Source: Chrysoperla carnea (lineage: Eukaryota; Arthropoda; Insecta; Neuroptera; Chrysopidae). From it: a stretch of 64,000 bases of DNA. The notes under the pieces were generated by a model, which worked only from the letters and a program-made list of their open reading frames with translations, ran no database searches and had not been told where the DNA came from. Shown piece by piece: positions 1-11,400 of this stretch (positions are counted from its first letter, which is position 1; each line of letters opens with the position of its first letter). The position numbers were made by a program, and so were the translations under genes. Location of the stretch: contig NC_058342.1 in assembly GCF_905475395.1 (NCBI RefSeq), positions 23,656,640-23,720,639 on the forward strand. The letters run 5' to 3'.

Positions 1-879
1 ATAGGTAAAATACAATTTTATAATAACTAGCAGTAATGCTCAGCGTTATCCAATTAACTGTGTTCTATAAAATTTCTGTTATTCATTGTTTTCCAAAATA
101 GTTTTAGATAGTTTAGCCGTAAATCCACTTTTCTTAAAAATTTGATCGAATTAAAATAGTTTGTTGAGAGGTTATTTCGCCTCCACTGCTATTAAAAAAT
201 TTTAGATTACAAGGAAAAATAATTTTTTTATAATAGTTGAAGTTTTTATGTATCGTATAGTGAAGTTTCGTTTATACTTTACCGTGTAAATTTTTGTAAA
301 GAAATTTTTCAAAAATGTTAACAGAACAGAACATTTGCTAACAGTCGTACGAAAACTAAGACTCTAACAACTTTTCTTGAATTATACTACCAGTTATCGA
401 TTAGATGGAGTGAAAAAAAAACTGAAAATTAGTTTTTTGAAATATTAATATTTCTATTTTTGCACTAAAATATATATTTTACCGTGAAATTTATAGGGAA
501 TAAATAATAAATTGGAAAAAAGTCCTAGCAGAAAAATTTGTTCTTAAGACAGCAAGTACATATTTTCAGCCCAATTAATTTTCGTTTTTGCAATTTAAGC
601 AATTTCGGTGAAAAAAATGGGATAAAAAGTCTCAATGAAAGTTAAAGATAGCATATAACGGACAATATCATTTGTGTAAAAAATTGTTTACTATGACTCG
701 TTCGTCTATCGCCAGGGGTGATCAAAGTTACGCACTCCCGAACAAAGCGCATATAGAGTTATTTAAGGTGATTGTAATCCTACAGAATTGTAAAAAAGCT
801 TTGGTTTATTGCACGGTACATACATTGAAACCAAATATAGCTAGTAGTCAAATGATGTGTTCTTTTTGGCTTTACAATA
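1..879. other. noncoding AT-rich stretch
   Basis: I see no gene, RNA or recognisable repeat here. The open frame that begins near 672 runs into repeat family RA downstream and has no protein-family resemblance. Confidence 0.5.
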
Positions 880-1335
880 GCACGCAACTACAAAAATGTA
901 TAATATATTGTGTGCAAGTGATACTTATAAATTTGGTAACATAGATATCTCTCTTCAATCATTAATAAACTAACTATAGTCGTCAGTGTTCATCAAATGA
1001 TGGATCTACGATGAACTCATAAATAAATTAAAATTTTGTTTTGATATCATCGACAATCTTTTTTTATTTTCTCAATATTTTGATGGTATTATTTATAAAC
1101 TACAAGACTGTCCAAATATTTTAGATAGTTTTTTATCACACTCTCTAGGTTTTTTGATATAGAAATATCCAATTGAAAAGGATAACCTATTTGATTCATT
1201 ATTTTTCTACCCAACTTTGAACGATAAAATAATAATAAAAAGCCCGATCACCTAGGAAGTTTTAGTGATTTTTGTAAACTTTGTTAAACAAAAAATGTAT
1301 TTATAAAGTTTTATTGAAACCCCTAGTATTATTCA
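880..1335 (+). repeat. dispersed repeat family RA, copy 1
   Basis: This stretch matches, in reverse complement, the stretch at about 8,590-9,060. Shared blocks include the ATATCTCTCTTC motif near 950, a TGATGGATCT-type block near 1,000, the TCACACTCTCTAG block near 1,140 and TTATAAAGTTTTATTGAAA near 1,300. The identity looks like about 75-80 percent with small gaps. I see no coding capacity or obvious terminal repeats, so the class is unknown. Confidence 0.7.
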
Positions 1336-1438
1336 ATCCTTGCATATCTCCTTAAAAGCAACTTATGTGTGTCTTTAAAACATAAATAAAGCTATTTGAC
1401 AGTCAAATAATAATACATATACGTTGCTGTTATGAAAA

Positions 1439-1958
1439 AAGGTATTATCGTTAGTCAAAAATAAATCATGAAATTTGAAAAAAGTTAAAATTTATGTAAA
1501 AATATACTTAAGTATTCTGATTTCGAGTCATAAAAACAGATTTTTCTTTTATAATATTAAAATTAAAAATCGTAATTTTTAAACTGTATATCACGTGACC
1601 TAAAACGCGGGTAAGCCTTGCTGTGATGTCATATCGGTAGGAGTCATAGACCATCAATTAGTTCAGTGTAGACAGCTGGGTATAATATATCCATAGATAG
1701 TAAGTATTTATATTTATTATAATCAGATGTCTATGAATATATCTGTCAAACTTATTTGTGTTATTTCGTATAATGATACCGATATTACGTCATCAAATTG
1801 GATGCCCGCGTTTTTGACAGTTTAAAAAAGGTTAAAAATTTAATTTAAGTTTTTGGCAAGAAAGCGTGTGTATTTTTCCAATATAAGTTTTCGGTGACTT
1901 TTTATTAGCAAAATCAATATTTTGAAGTACTTTTCCAAAAATAGTAGAATACCCTATT
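1439..1958 (+). mobile_element. MITE family M1, copy 1 (about 520 bp)
   Basis: This is a near-duplicate of 20,315-20,829. The right end reads AATACCCTATT, the reverse complement of the AATAGGGTATT that starts the other copy, so the ends form short terminal inverted repeats; the left end here has lost the first few bases. Inside are mirrored GC-rich blocks: AAAACGCGGG and TGATGTCATATCGGTA on the left, TACCGATATTACGTCATCA and CCCGCGTTTT on the right, which allow a long imperfect hairpin. A CACGTG E-box and CRE-like TGACG motifs lie in it. There is no coding capacity. Confidence 0.8.
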
Positions 1959-2900
1959 ATTGCAATGTGTAATCATATAAAATGTAAAGCACATGAATGA
2001 AGCCGCGGGAATATCTCGTAATATTCATAAATAGCATTTATTAGTTGTATTCATGTTTTCATCATATTGCAAGTCAATTGATTGTCAAATATATTGGAAA
2101 TGAAAATAAATTTACCTCAAAATATTCGATGTGTATATGTATTGATGAGTATATAAGCAAGCAATGATGTATATATATGTGTGTAATCTTGTTTTTTGAC
2201 ATCTATGACAAATTGATCTCATGAAAAACCAATTTACAAAGTTGTCAATTCAAACTGCCTAAAATATTATCCAACAGATTTCATATCATTCCATACAGTA
2301 GGTGAATGTATAACAGACATTATTATGATGTCTATTTTACTGCATTGTGAAAAGAAAATGGTTATCGAGTGTAACAAAAATAATTTGAAATCTATTTTAG
2401 AAATTCACGGAGAAAAATAAAATTTGAAAATTTGGTTGTGAATCGTTCCAGGAAGGCGGGAAATGTGTGTTAAGTGATATTAATTAATTTATATTACTGT
2501 GTACGTTATTTTTGATGTTTTGTAAATTCAGTTTTCCATAATTAAAGAAGTTCGGCCGTCCCGTGACTAGTAAAGTTAATAACAAATTTATATTCATTGA
2601 ATTTAAATCTAAGTTATGAATAAAATTATAAATAAAAATAATATTTGTATCACGTAAATGTTTTTTAATGCTTTAAAAATATCGTAAAAAATGAAATTTA
2701 TACGTCAGTTTGACTAGTTAAGTGATTGAGTCCGCCATGATTATAATAATCTTCGGATAAAGTCGAATCGCTACCCCTATCACCCTCGCCATGCCGCTAC
2801 CGGTGACATTGTTGACAACATAACATACCTATTACGAATTTATTTTTTATTGATTAAAAAGTAAGATTTCAAAAGATTATCCATGACAATTTCTTTGAAA
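1959..2900. other. noncoding stretch
   Basis: AT-rich sequence with no gene or repeat that I can name. The short GC-richer patch near 2,765-2,810 does not extend into an open frame. Confidence 0.5.
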
Positions 2901-2904
2901 AACT

Positions 2905-3025
2905 AGCTCATCACAACTATTAATTAAATTCATTTTGTTGCGACAGCGGGAATCGAACCCGCTACACTAAGCATACCGCGGACGAAATTGGTTACGCCTA
3001 AGCCAGCTAATAGGGCGATTAATTG
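2905..3025 (-). mobile_element. SINE1 fragment (tRNA-like head)
   Basis: Reading the minus strand gives a tRNA-like A box, a TTAGGCGTAACC block and a B box GGGTTCGATTCCCGC, followed by the AATTAATAGTTGTGATG body start that is shared with the copies at 4,060-4,312 and 11,104-11,400. Only the head and the first bases of the body remain. It is a SINE remnant rather than a tRNA gene, since the acceptor stem does not pair and the body sequence follows. Confidence 0.75.
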
Positions 3026-3687
3026 TTTATAACTTCCTTAATTTTTTATGTGGTGAAAAACGATTCTGGAACATTTTTCTAGACATCATACCGAATCCAA
3101 CGAACAATCACACGTATTTTTACGACCATTATTTATATATTTCGCCCACTTGAACTTGTTACCTACCCAATAAATTGTTGTTCACAGGTTAACATAAATT
3201 TTGACAAAACGAAGTCTATCGGGGCAGCTAGTATAAAATAAAATTTTGTGTATGCTGGTACATGGAACATTTTTATTAAATATTATGACGAGTTGTCACT
3301 TACTCTAGATGGCCTATTAACTGAAACGTGTGATCAAATCTATTTCATCCATGGTGACAATATAATATTCACTTAACCAAAAATCATATTCTCATTCCCC
3401 TTATATCATCTATAACATATATCATCTATCTATATATATATATATATATGTATACATATATGTTGAATGTACAAGCGAACGTTAACGCTAGTCAACGCTA
3501 ACATTAACATCTATATACAACATATTAATCCCCCTAATATATAACTCAATATTTACAAAACACTGGTATGTTTAGCACTTATATATTACACATATGTACA
3601 TACTATTTTATTAGCACAGATACCGTTATGTGGAGAAAAATGGGATTTGACGGATTCGGAAAAAACGAATTTTAACCTCATGATATC
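3026..3687. other. noncoding stretch with a TA microsatellite
   Basis: A (TA)n tract of about 20 bp lies at about 3,430-3,450. No gene seen. Confidence 0.5.
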
Positions 3688-4312
3688 TTAAATATCACCA
3701 AGTTAGGCTAGGTTAGGTTAGATTATATTGACTGTCTAAGAGCTTAAATGGCCGAGCGGTCTAAGGTGTTTGTCTTTGGCTGTTTGTCTATTTAGACTTA
3801 GGTTGCGGGTTCGAATCCAGGCAGCGGCAGTGTGAACAATTATGATAAATGAGGGCGGTAAAATTGATCACATTGTCGTCGCTTGGATAAAAACGAAGCA
3901 ACCGACTCCACCCACATCAAAATGTAATTGTAAATATGTTTGTAATTATCTAAATAAAGATTAACAAATAATGATGTGGGTGGCCTCTGTTATAGGCGTA
4001 TATGTCAGAGAAAGGGAGGTTAAACCCCATTATTATTATTATATTATATTGGCTGTCCACGAAGGACACATTTAGGCTAAAGAGCCCCTTCTGATACCAT
4101 ATGTGTTTTACCACCTTTCCGCTGATAATTTCATTTATCAGCTCTTCAACTTGAGTCTGAGTGCACCTCCTTCATGAATAAACCATGCACTATACCAGCC
4201 CATCACAACTATTAATTAATTTACTTTGGTTGCGACGGCGGGAATCGAACCAGCTACCCTAAGGATACCGCGGACGGAATTGGTTACAACTTCACCAACT
4301 TTGCTAATATGA
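3688..4312 (-). mobile_element. SINE1, split by a SINE2 insertion
   Basis: On the minus strand the tRNA-like head is at 4,312 down to about 4,235, the body runs to about 4,050 (with the TCATGAAGGAGGTGCACTCAG block shared with 11,240-11,265), and the tail, TAACCTAACCTAGCC-like, is at 3,735-3,690. The plus-strand SINE2 at 3,738-4,042 interrupts it just where body meets tail. The spurious 70-aa frame at 4,216-4,428 comes from the head. SINE1 is therefore the older family at this site. Confidence 0.85.
3738..4042 (+). mobile_element. SINE2, full length, nested in SINE1
   Basis: The head has the A box TGGCCGAGCGGTCTAAGG and the B box GGTTCGAATCC with a long variable region, as in type II (Leu/Ser) tRNAs. 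The body contains the ACTCCACCCACATCAAA and TAGGCGTATATGTCAGAGA blocks shared with 22,480-22,795. The tail is an ATT microsatellite. The flanks are direct repeats ATTATATTGACTGTC (from 3,722) and ATTATATTGGCTGTC (from 4,043), one mismatch in 15, which is the target-site duplication of an L1-type insertion. Confidence 0.9.
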
Positions 4313-5234
4313 TAACCAGCCACTTGGGTCATTTTTACATCACTTGACAACTTTTGTCTCAAATATGGGACATTTGTTTTTAATTTTAAATGACGAAAAA
4401 TCACAAACGATGATATTTTATGTGGCATGTACGAAAATTTTGAAAAACTATTAGGTTAACTTTATTTTTAAACTTTCAAATTATCGGGTGTTTATAATAT
4501 TCGACACAAAATTTAGGAAAAACAAATTTTTTTTATCTGTCATTTGTGCTCAACGCTTGTAAAATATTTTGTCTCATATATGGGACAAAAGTTATCATGA
4601 GGTTATGTTTATCATTGGTAAAAAGATGTGAATCGTTCAAATTTTAACAAAAGTGTTAAATTTATTCCTTTTTTGGAAGAAAATATTATAAAAAAAGAAC
4701 TAGAAAATTCAAAACTTAATATAAAACTGCTTATGGTTCTCTATGGAACTCTAAGAATGCCTTTCAAGTAAGGGACCATCTATTAATAGCGTTGGGCGTT
4801 AAGGGGGACGGAGCGGTTCAATGAAATATGACATTGTGTAACAAGGGGTAAGGGGTCAATAACTTTGTGACGTCCCATGTGAAAATTTAACACACCAAGG
4901 AGGGGGGGCTCCAAAAATGTGACCATCTGTGACAAGGTGAAGGAATGGGTTATTTAGACGGAGAAAGTAGCCATAATCATACTCCTTAACTTCAAGAGTA
5001 AGTGCATCAATTTACTTTTTAAAAATTAATTTATAATAAATTATTATTAATATTTTCGCTTTATTTGATTAAAATTGTATAAAAAAAATGAATAAAAACT
5101 CTAAATAAACATAATTTGCGCATGGTATAGAAATTTAAATGTACGTTTTCAGCAGCTTTATATTGGTACAGAAAGATAACCACTCTTAATAAGAATATCC
5201 ACAAAGTAATAAGAATATCTAAGTAAATAATAAG
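4313..5234. other. noncoding stretch with one possible dispersed repeat
   Basis: A GC-richer piece at about 4,765-4,960 (runs of GGGG, 'GTGACGTCCCATGTG') looks like a type of short repeat common in insect genomes and has a distant echo at 19,130-19,200. Nothing else is recognised. Confidence 0.4.
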
Positions 5235-5816
5235 AGCAGACCTAGGATTTCAAGCTCACTCCACAACTTGCAATCGATAGATGAACACTTTAAATTAAAA
5301 ATTAATTAATGATTAAAAAAGTAACATTTTTTGTTCGGGATATTATTCCGCAAACTGTACAGTTAACGCAAAAAACGAACTCAAAAATACAATTGTTTTT
5401 GTGATAGCTAAGCACGCTTCGAAAAAAATTTTCCAATAAATCCAATAAAAGTGGTTCATTTTTTTTCTAAAGACCATTTAAGTTCAAGTTGAATGAACAA
5501 ATGCACAAAAAGCTTGATTTTTCCTATTAATTCCTGGTCTAAACTATTCGGTTTACAAAAAAATGTTTCCAACAAAAAATGTTTGCGTATTTATAAAGAA
5601 CAACTTTCTAATTTATAGTTTATAGCGTTTATCTAATGTTTGTCAATTATGAATTAGAGTAAGGTTTTAACTGAACCTGAAAACTTAGATTCGATGTCGA
5701 TATAAGATGTGTGTCCCTTTGAAAATAATATTTTTCGTTTGAAACATTTTCCTTGATTATACTTTTTATCGAGTTTCAAGCATATGTCAACTGAAAAAAG
5801 GATACACCCTGTATAT
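5235..5816 (-). mobile_element. MITE family M2, copy 1 (one end lost)
   Basis: The minus strand starts at 5,816 with ATATACAGGGTGT, the terminal repeat of the full copy at 27,917-28,520. Internal blocks AACTTTCTAATTT, ATTGGATTTATTGGAAAA and AAATGTTTC are shared with that copy and with 17,850-18,265. The other terminal repeat is missing. There is no coding capacity; the 60-aa frame inside is by chance. Confidence 0.75.
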
Positions 5817-6450
5817 GGTATGAGTGAAAAGGGCAATAAATATTATTTTTGTCCAGAGCGGCTAAATAGTAAGATCGGGCCATGTATGCAATAAATTAAT
5901 ACTTGTCACAATGCAATACATACCTAATTTACGCCCTCGTATAGGATACAATATTTTAGTGTGGTACAATAAATATGCACCACACTGTATATTGAGAAAT
6001 TAGTTTGTTATAATCCTAGTAATCACAATCAAACGCAGATGATATGTCATCCTCATCAAATTGAAAGTAAATTCATGTGATTGTGAGGCGTATACACATC
6101 CAACCATTAAACCACTCTTACAGATCTGTTTTATGAATAGAAAATAATATGTCTTTAACCACAAATAATATTACAAACCAAGTGCAAGTGAGAGTTGATT
6201 TATGCTAATAAATTGGAAGGAATGTTTTCTGGTTTAATAAAGGTCTTGTGTTATTTATTATTTTTAAATCCCTTTAATTTTATCATTATAAACCCTTTAA
6301 GCAAACCCGTCAAAATCATAATTATTGGATTAAAATGGATTTGTTTTGTCAATCATTATTAAACATCGCGGATATAATATTTAAAACATGTTTTGCTTCC
6401 GTATTTTTTTAGAATGATAAGAATTGGGTCGATAAATACTTTGACATTTT
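5817..6450. other. noncoding stretch
   Basis: AT-rich; no gene or named repeat seen. Confidence 0.5.
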
Positions 6451-6962
6451 TATACCATATGTATATGAAATATATCATAGTATTTTAAGTTTAGTCCCAA
6501 GTTTGTATCGCTAAAAAATATTAATGCTACGAATAAAATTTTGTTAAAGGTGTTTATAAAATCACCTAATTAGTCCTTTTTAGGTTGTCCGTCTGTCTGT
6601 CTGTGGACACGATACTTCAAAAACGAAATGGGATATCAATCTGAAATTTTTATAATATGCACAGGACGAAAAAGTGAGGCTATGTTCGTAAATGACCAAC
6701 ATAGGTCAATTGGGTCTTGGAGATTGGAACTTTTGCTTGAAACATCACTGTTTACCCACGAGGGCCCAAATTAGGTGTGAATTTTATTATATGTATTATA
6801 TCAGAGTATCAGAGAATATCAGTTATGAATGTGTGACTATCTAAGAGTGGATATCTTTCTTTTCTTACGTGACGTCAAAAAACAAACGATTGCCTCATCA
6901 ACACTGTCTATACATGGTATTTAAACAATTAACTCAGTCAATTGTTTGTTTTCACTTGTTCT
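6451..6962 (+). mobile_element. family D element, copy 1
   Basis: The copy begins TATACCATATGTATATG, runs through AGTTTAGTCCCAAGTTTG, GTCTGTCTGTCTGTGG, ACTTCAAAAACGAAA and TAGGTCAATTGGGTCTTGG, and ends ACATGGTATTT..ATTAACTCAGTCAATTGTTTG. The best-bounded copy is at 23,652-24,157. This one has an internal deletion after the GTTTACCCACGAGGGC block. No open frame. Confidence 0.8.
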
Positions 6963-8589
6963 AAATGTTTCTACATTTTTATAAAAATAATATCTATTTT
7001 CTATTTGATGATCAATTTCATATAATATTTTTAATTAATTATAGAAGTAACACTATAAGAAAGCCATGGCGTTTATTACAATTCTGGTATGATATAGGTA
7101 CAGATACTCAAAAAGTATCTTTTTAAAGTTGCTGATCTCGAATTTATGATAAAATTTATTCAATTTTTATCACCCCTCTCTTTTAAAATATATAAGTAGA
7201 CCCCTAAATAAATTATACCACCAACAGGCCTTAAATTTTCAACAAAATGGCATTTTTTATTTCGGGGGTCTACTTATGTGGGCTTAAAGAAGAGGGGGTT
7301 ACAAATTTAACGAGCGACCCCAAAAACACCTTTATACGTCATTGAAACTCTAAATTTGCAAAAAAAATGGTCTTTTAGACCCTCGAAAGGGAAAGGGAGT
7401 TGCATAAAGGAGTTAATAAATAAAAATATCTTAAATTTTGAGTTACTTTAGCATTTTGACCTTTTTATAGTTTTTTAAAAGTTATCGGATTTACTTTACG
7501 ATATAAACCCCGTTCACCCTAATAGCGCGGGGGCTAAAACTAAAAAGTTCCGCTTTAAATTATACAGACTTTTTTAGGATAATTTTCTGAAGCGAATGCA
7601 AAAAGTCGCAAGTCAATACACCCAGCAAATAATTTTTTCCTAAGATTCAAAAAATTCTTCATTCATTTATTAAAGGTACTAATTGAAAGACCCTATTCGT
7701 TGTGTGCGTAGTCATGGTAGGGACAATAAAATCGATGCCAGCGCTTCCAGTGAAAAATTTTGGCGTTAAAGGAGACTGTTATGACTAATTTGCAGTTCTT
7801 TACATGTTAATGTTATAGAAAATGTCAAATTAAAATTATTGAAAAACACTAATTAATTAAACTTAATGCATTAAAAATTGTGAAAATAAGAAATCAAATT
7901 GCACAAATATTATTTTTCAAATGTTAATTATCATAATTATTTATTTAAATTTGTGAGACAATAATATTAAATTTCCAATGTAAGTCATAAATGCAATCCA
8001 TACAATTATATGTACATCCATACAATTCTATAATTAAAGTAGTGTATCGTTACCATGGAAACGAAACTCACACACGGAGCGAATACTTTGATAATATATT
8101 TTTAACTAAAATATTTTATCGTAAATTTTACAAATGATAAATTTTTAATGAAATATATTAAACTCTTATAAATAATTAGCAGTCATGTTTTTTTGAAATC
8201 GGTTAAAAAAAGAATTTAAGTACTCTTAAGAAAAATTGTATCGTATACTAAAAGTACTTATTAGAAAAGTACCTATACATATTTAAAAACATGTTTTGAT
8301 TTGAAATAATTGTTTTAAGACTAATATTTTTCTATATTTAATAAAAATAAACAATTATCAAACAAAGAAGCAACAAATAAATACACATTTTGCAAGGGTG
8401 TTTTTTTCCTTTCACCCCATACAAAAAAAAAAAACTCTTGAGCAGCCGTCATATTTCCATCACTACAGTCATATTTTCCCCACGTTTATTAATTGCTAAC
8501 TTGTTAAAACTAACGAACATTTGTAATATAATTAATCATAACAAATTGTAATTTTAAGATGTTGAGAATATCAAATGTTGAATGAACGG
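6963..8589. other. noncoding stretch with a small palindromic repeat
   Basis: At about 7,187-7,275 the blocks TAAGTAGACCCCTAAATAAA and TTATTTCGGGGGTCTACTTA face each other about 50 bp apart, so this is another short inverted-repeat element. The rest shows no gene or repeat that I recognise. Confidence 0.5.
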
Positions 8590-9060
8590 ATCCATTTTAG
8601 ATAATGTTGATCCGAATAATACCAAGGATTTCAATAAAACTTTATAAATTCATTTTTTGAATAACATAGTTTCAAGAAATCACAAAAAATTCAAAGGTCA
8701 CCAGGGCTTTTTATTATTATTTTATCGTTCAAAGTTGGCTGAAAAAATGATGAATCAAATAGGTTATCATTTTCAATTGGATATTTCTATATCAAAAAAT
8801 CTAGAGAGTGTGATAAAAAAACTATATAAAATATTTATACAATCTTGTAGTTTATAATAATACCATAAAAATATAGCCTTGTCGGTGATATAAAAACAAA
8901 ATTTTAATTTAATTATGAGTTCATCGAAGATCCATCATTTAATGAACAGAGACGAGTATAGTTAGAGTATTGCTGATTGAAGAGAGATATCTATATAATC
9001 AAATTTATAAACAGCACTTGCAAACAATATATTACATATTTTTGTAGTTTCGTGATTACT
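8590..9060 (-). repeat. dispersed repeat family RA, copy 2
   Basis: This is the reverse complement of 880-1,335, with about 75-80 percent identity by eye. The small open frames at 8,657-8,857 and 8,977-9,201 sit in it and are not conserved in the other copy, so they are not genes. Confidence 0.7.
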
Positions 9061-9794
9061 ATAGATAATATTAGATGCTATTTAAATTTAAATAATTTAA
9101 ATACTGAAAAATTGAAATCTTCGAAAGCGCACATCCTTAACACTGACCTAACTCAAATACCGCTTTTAAATTCTCTAACTTATCTCGATATTTCGACATA
9201 AGGAAGAAAGAAAAGGATTGAAAAGTGTTCACCCCCAAAAGGCATATCCTTGTTGTTAAGTTAACCTACATACCGATATTAAATCATTCTAGCCCAATTT
9301 GGGTAGGCTGTACTAAAGTTTATAGCCATAAAAACGTAGAAAAGGGTTTATTCCCTCTGGGATTCTCCCCAAATTGCTTAAATTAGTCCCTCCCCACTTT
9401 TATAACATTGATCGGCCTAGTAACAAAATCTCCATATTAAATTTGAACTCATTTGAAACCAAGAGGAGTCTGACGACGCCTGAAAGTAGTGGGGAAAGGA
9501 TGCGTGTACTTATTTACGCTCGTAAGAAGTTATACCTCTTCGGTAATAACAAATATCATAATTTATAAATAATGTAAACAAATAACTATCTATTGTGTTC
9601 ATAGATGTCACTTAATCTGTCATCTATCTATTTCTGTCTATTGTGAGTAGCATTTCGTTTATCAACTAAATTCATGGTGTTAAAAAATAGTTAATAACTT
9701 CAAAATGTACTTTTCAGCCACTCTGTGTGCGTGCATCATAAAAATTCACTCTCATAATTTTTTCATTACACGATAACTTCAAAAATATATCTAA
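9061..9794. other. noncoding stretch
   Basis: A short frame at 9,374-9,568 has no family resemblance. Nothing else is seen. Confidence 0.45.
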
Positions 9795-10235
9795 CTAGCT
9801 TTATACCCGCCCGTTTTATTGGGCTTAAAAGTAAAAACCACTGATTAATACCTTTCACCTCTCTTAATCTCATTTATCCTCCTTCCATAACAATTGAAAG
9901 GATTGTTTTACACATGCTAAAATGTAAAATAGTCATATTTCATTGAGTATATTAGAAAAGATGGCCATGAATTGTTTGACATTTACTATTTTACATTTTT
10001 ACAGAAATCTTCAATTTATGGTTCAAAATGATGATCATAGATGTGGCAGTAAAATGTCAGATTAAATTTAATTTTTTTAATATATCTTTATAAATTATAC
10101 CTCATGTGTTATTCTGATGTATCAGCTATATTATTTTTAAGTTTCATACAAATCAATTCGCTAGTTTTTGAGTGAAAGTGTAACAAACAAACAAACATCC
10201 TTACTTTCACATTTATAATATATAGGGATAGGGAT
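9795..10235 (-). mobile_element. non-autonomous retroelement-like repeat
   Basis: On the minus strand it starts near 10,235 with TATATTATAAATGTGAAAGTA, goes on through a GTTTGTTTGTTACACTTTCA block and an 'aactagcgaattgatttgta' block, and ends near 9,795 with GGGCGGGTATAAAGCTAG. Elements with an ATAAATGCGAAAGT start and a CGGGTA..GCTAG end are widespread in insects and are non-coding. Related copies here are at 19,315-19,855 and 62,222-62,460. The class is not settled. Confidence 0.6.
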
Positions 10236-11103
10236 ATAAAAACCCATTGTGTTATGGATTTTATGAAACGAATTCAGTGCATATGTCTATATTTTCAGGT
10301 AAAATATGATTATTCAACAACGTAAACGATCACAAATTGTGAAGTATGATTGTGGTGGGGGTAAATAATTTGTTTTAAAGTTTATTAGCTATAATAATTT
10401 TAAACAATATAAAAATTGTGCTTTAAAAATAATATTTTATTCATATATATTTTTTTTAATAATTCATCTATCCAAATCGCAGGGGAAAATCGATTTTGCC
10501 ATATGTATAATGAAGTACTTCAAAGTATTATTATGAGTACTTTTTTTTGAATAAACGCGCCTATTTTGTTTTTATACTGAGCCAGGTGTTTGTTTTTTTT
10601 TTTGACAAACGATTTGTTTGCAAACAAATTTCTTATTGTATAGTTTTTTAATTGGATTCTTTGAGAGTTTTTCTAAAAATTACTTTCTTTGAAAAATGAA
10701 TGTTAATTTAAACTTAAGGTTGTCTCCACACTGTCGTCATATTTAATTAATAGTTGTGATATGAACATATGACTAAAAAAGCTTCACAGTTGACAGATAA
10801 TATTTTGATATGAAATAGAAGATACGGCATGTTTATCAATAAATGACCTTGGGTACATTTTCCTTAAACTTATTAAAGTTAATTGAATCAATACCGATAT
10901 TTATCGTTTGAGGTGTATATTAAAACAGTTATATTGAAGGACATTTTAAAAATCTAATTTTTTTCTAAGATCCGCCAATTTATTTTGCTGATGCATGGTT
11001 TTCCTAAAACCATAGTTGGTTTCAGCTATCTTTTTTATCTTTATTAGCCCATATTTCATTCCAACTTCTCAATTGTACGTTCTTTCAATGCTGTTATGTT
11101 ATT
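10236..11103. other. noncoding stretch
   Basis: A short SINE1 body fragment (TTAATTAATAGTTGTGAT) lies at about 10,743-10,762. No gene seen. Confidence 0.45.
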
Positions 11104-11400
11104 TATTAGCTCAGTTGATTAAGGCGTAACCAATTCCGTCAGCAGTATACTTAGGGTAGCGGGTTCGATTCCCGCCGCCACCACAAAAATTAATTTAATT
11201 AATAGTTGTGATGGGCTGGTGTAGTGCATGGTATATTCATGAAGGAGGTGCACTCAGTCTTTGAAATTGAGGAACAGATAAATGAAATTATCAGCGGAAA
11301 GGTGGTAAAACATATATATGGTATCTCAATGGGCTCTATAGCCTAAGTGGGTCCTTCGTGGACAGCCAATTTAACCTAACCTAAGCTAACCTAATCTAAC
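11104..11400 (+). mobile_element. SINE1, full length
   Basis: The head has the A box TAGCTCAGTTGATTAAGGCG and the B box GGGTTCGATTCCC. The body includes GATGGGCTGGTGTAGTGCAT and GTCCTTCGTGGACAGCCAA. The tail is TTTAACCTAACCTAAGCTAACC, a degenerate CCTAA array. It is the reference copy for the fragments at 2,905, 3,688 and 21,071. I found no clear target-site duplication. The head would probably trip a tRNA scanner but it is not a tRNA gene. Confidence 0.9.

Noticed and set aside
3688-3735. Interstitial telomere (TTAGG)n
   Set aside because: Only a few degenerate units are present, and they coincide with the SINE1 tail in each case.
11104-11180. tRNA gene from A-box and B-box sequence
   Set aside because: The same head occurs in other copies followed by the same body and tail, and the acceptor stem does not pair. 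It is a SINE head. The same holds for 2,940-3,020, 3,747-3,832, 4,235-4,312 and 22,487-22,575.
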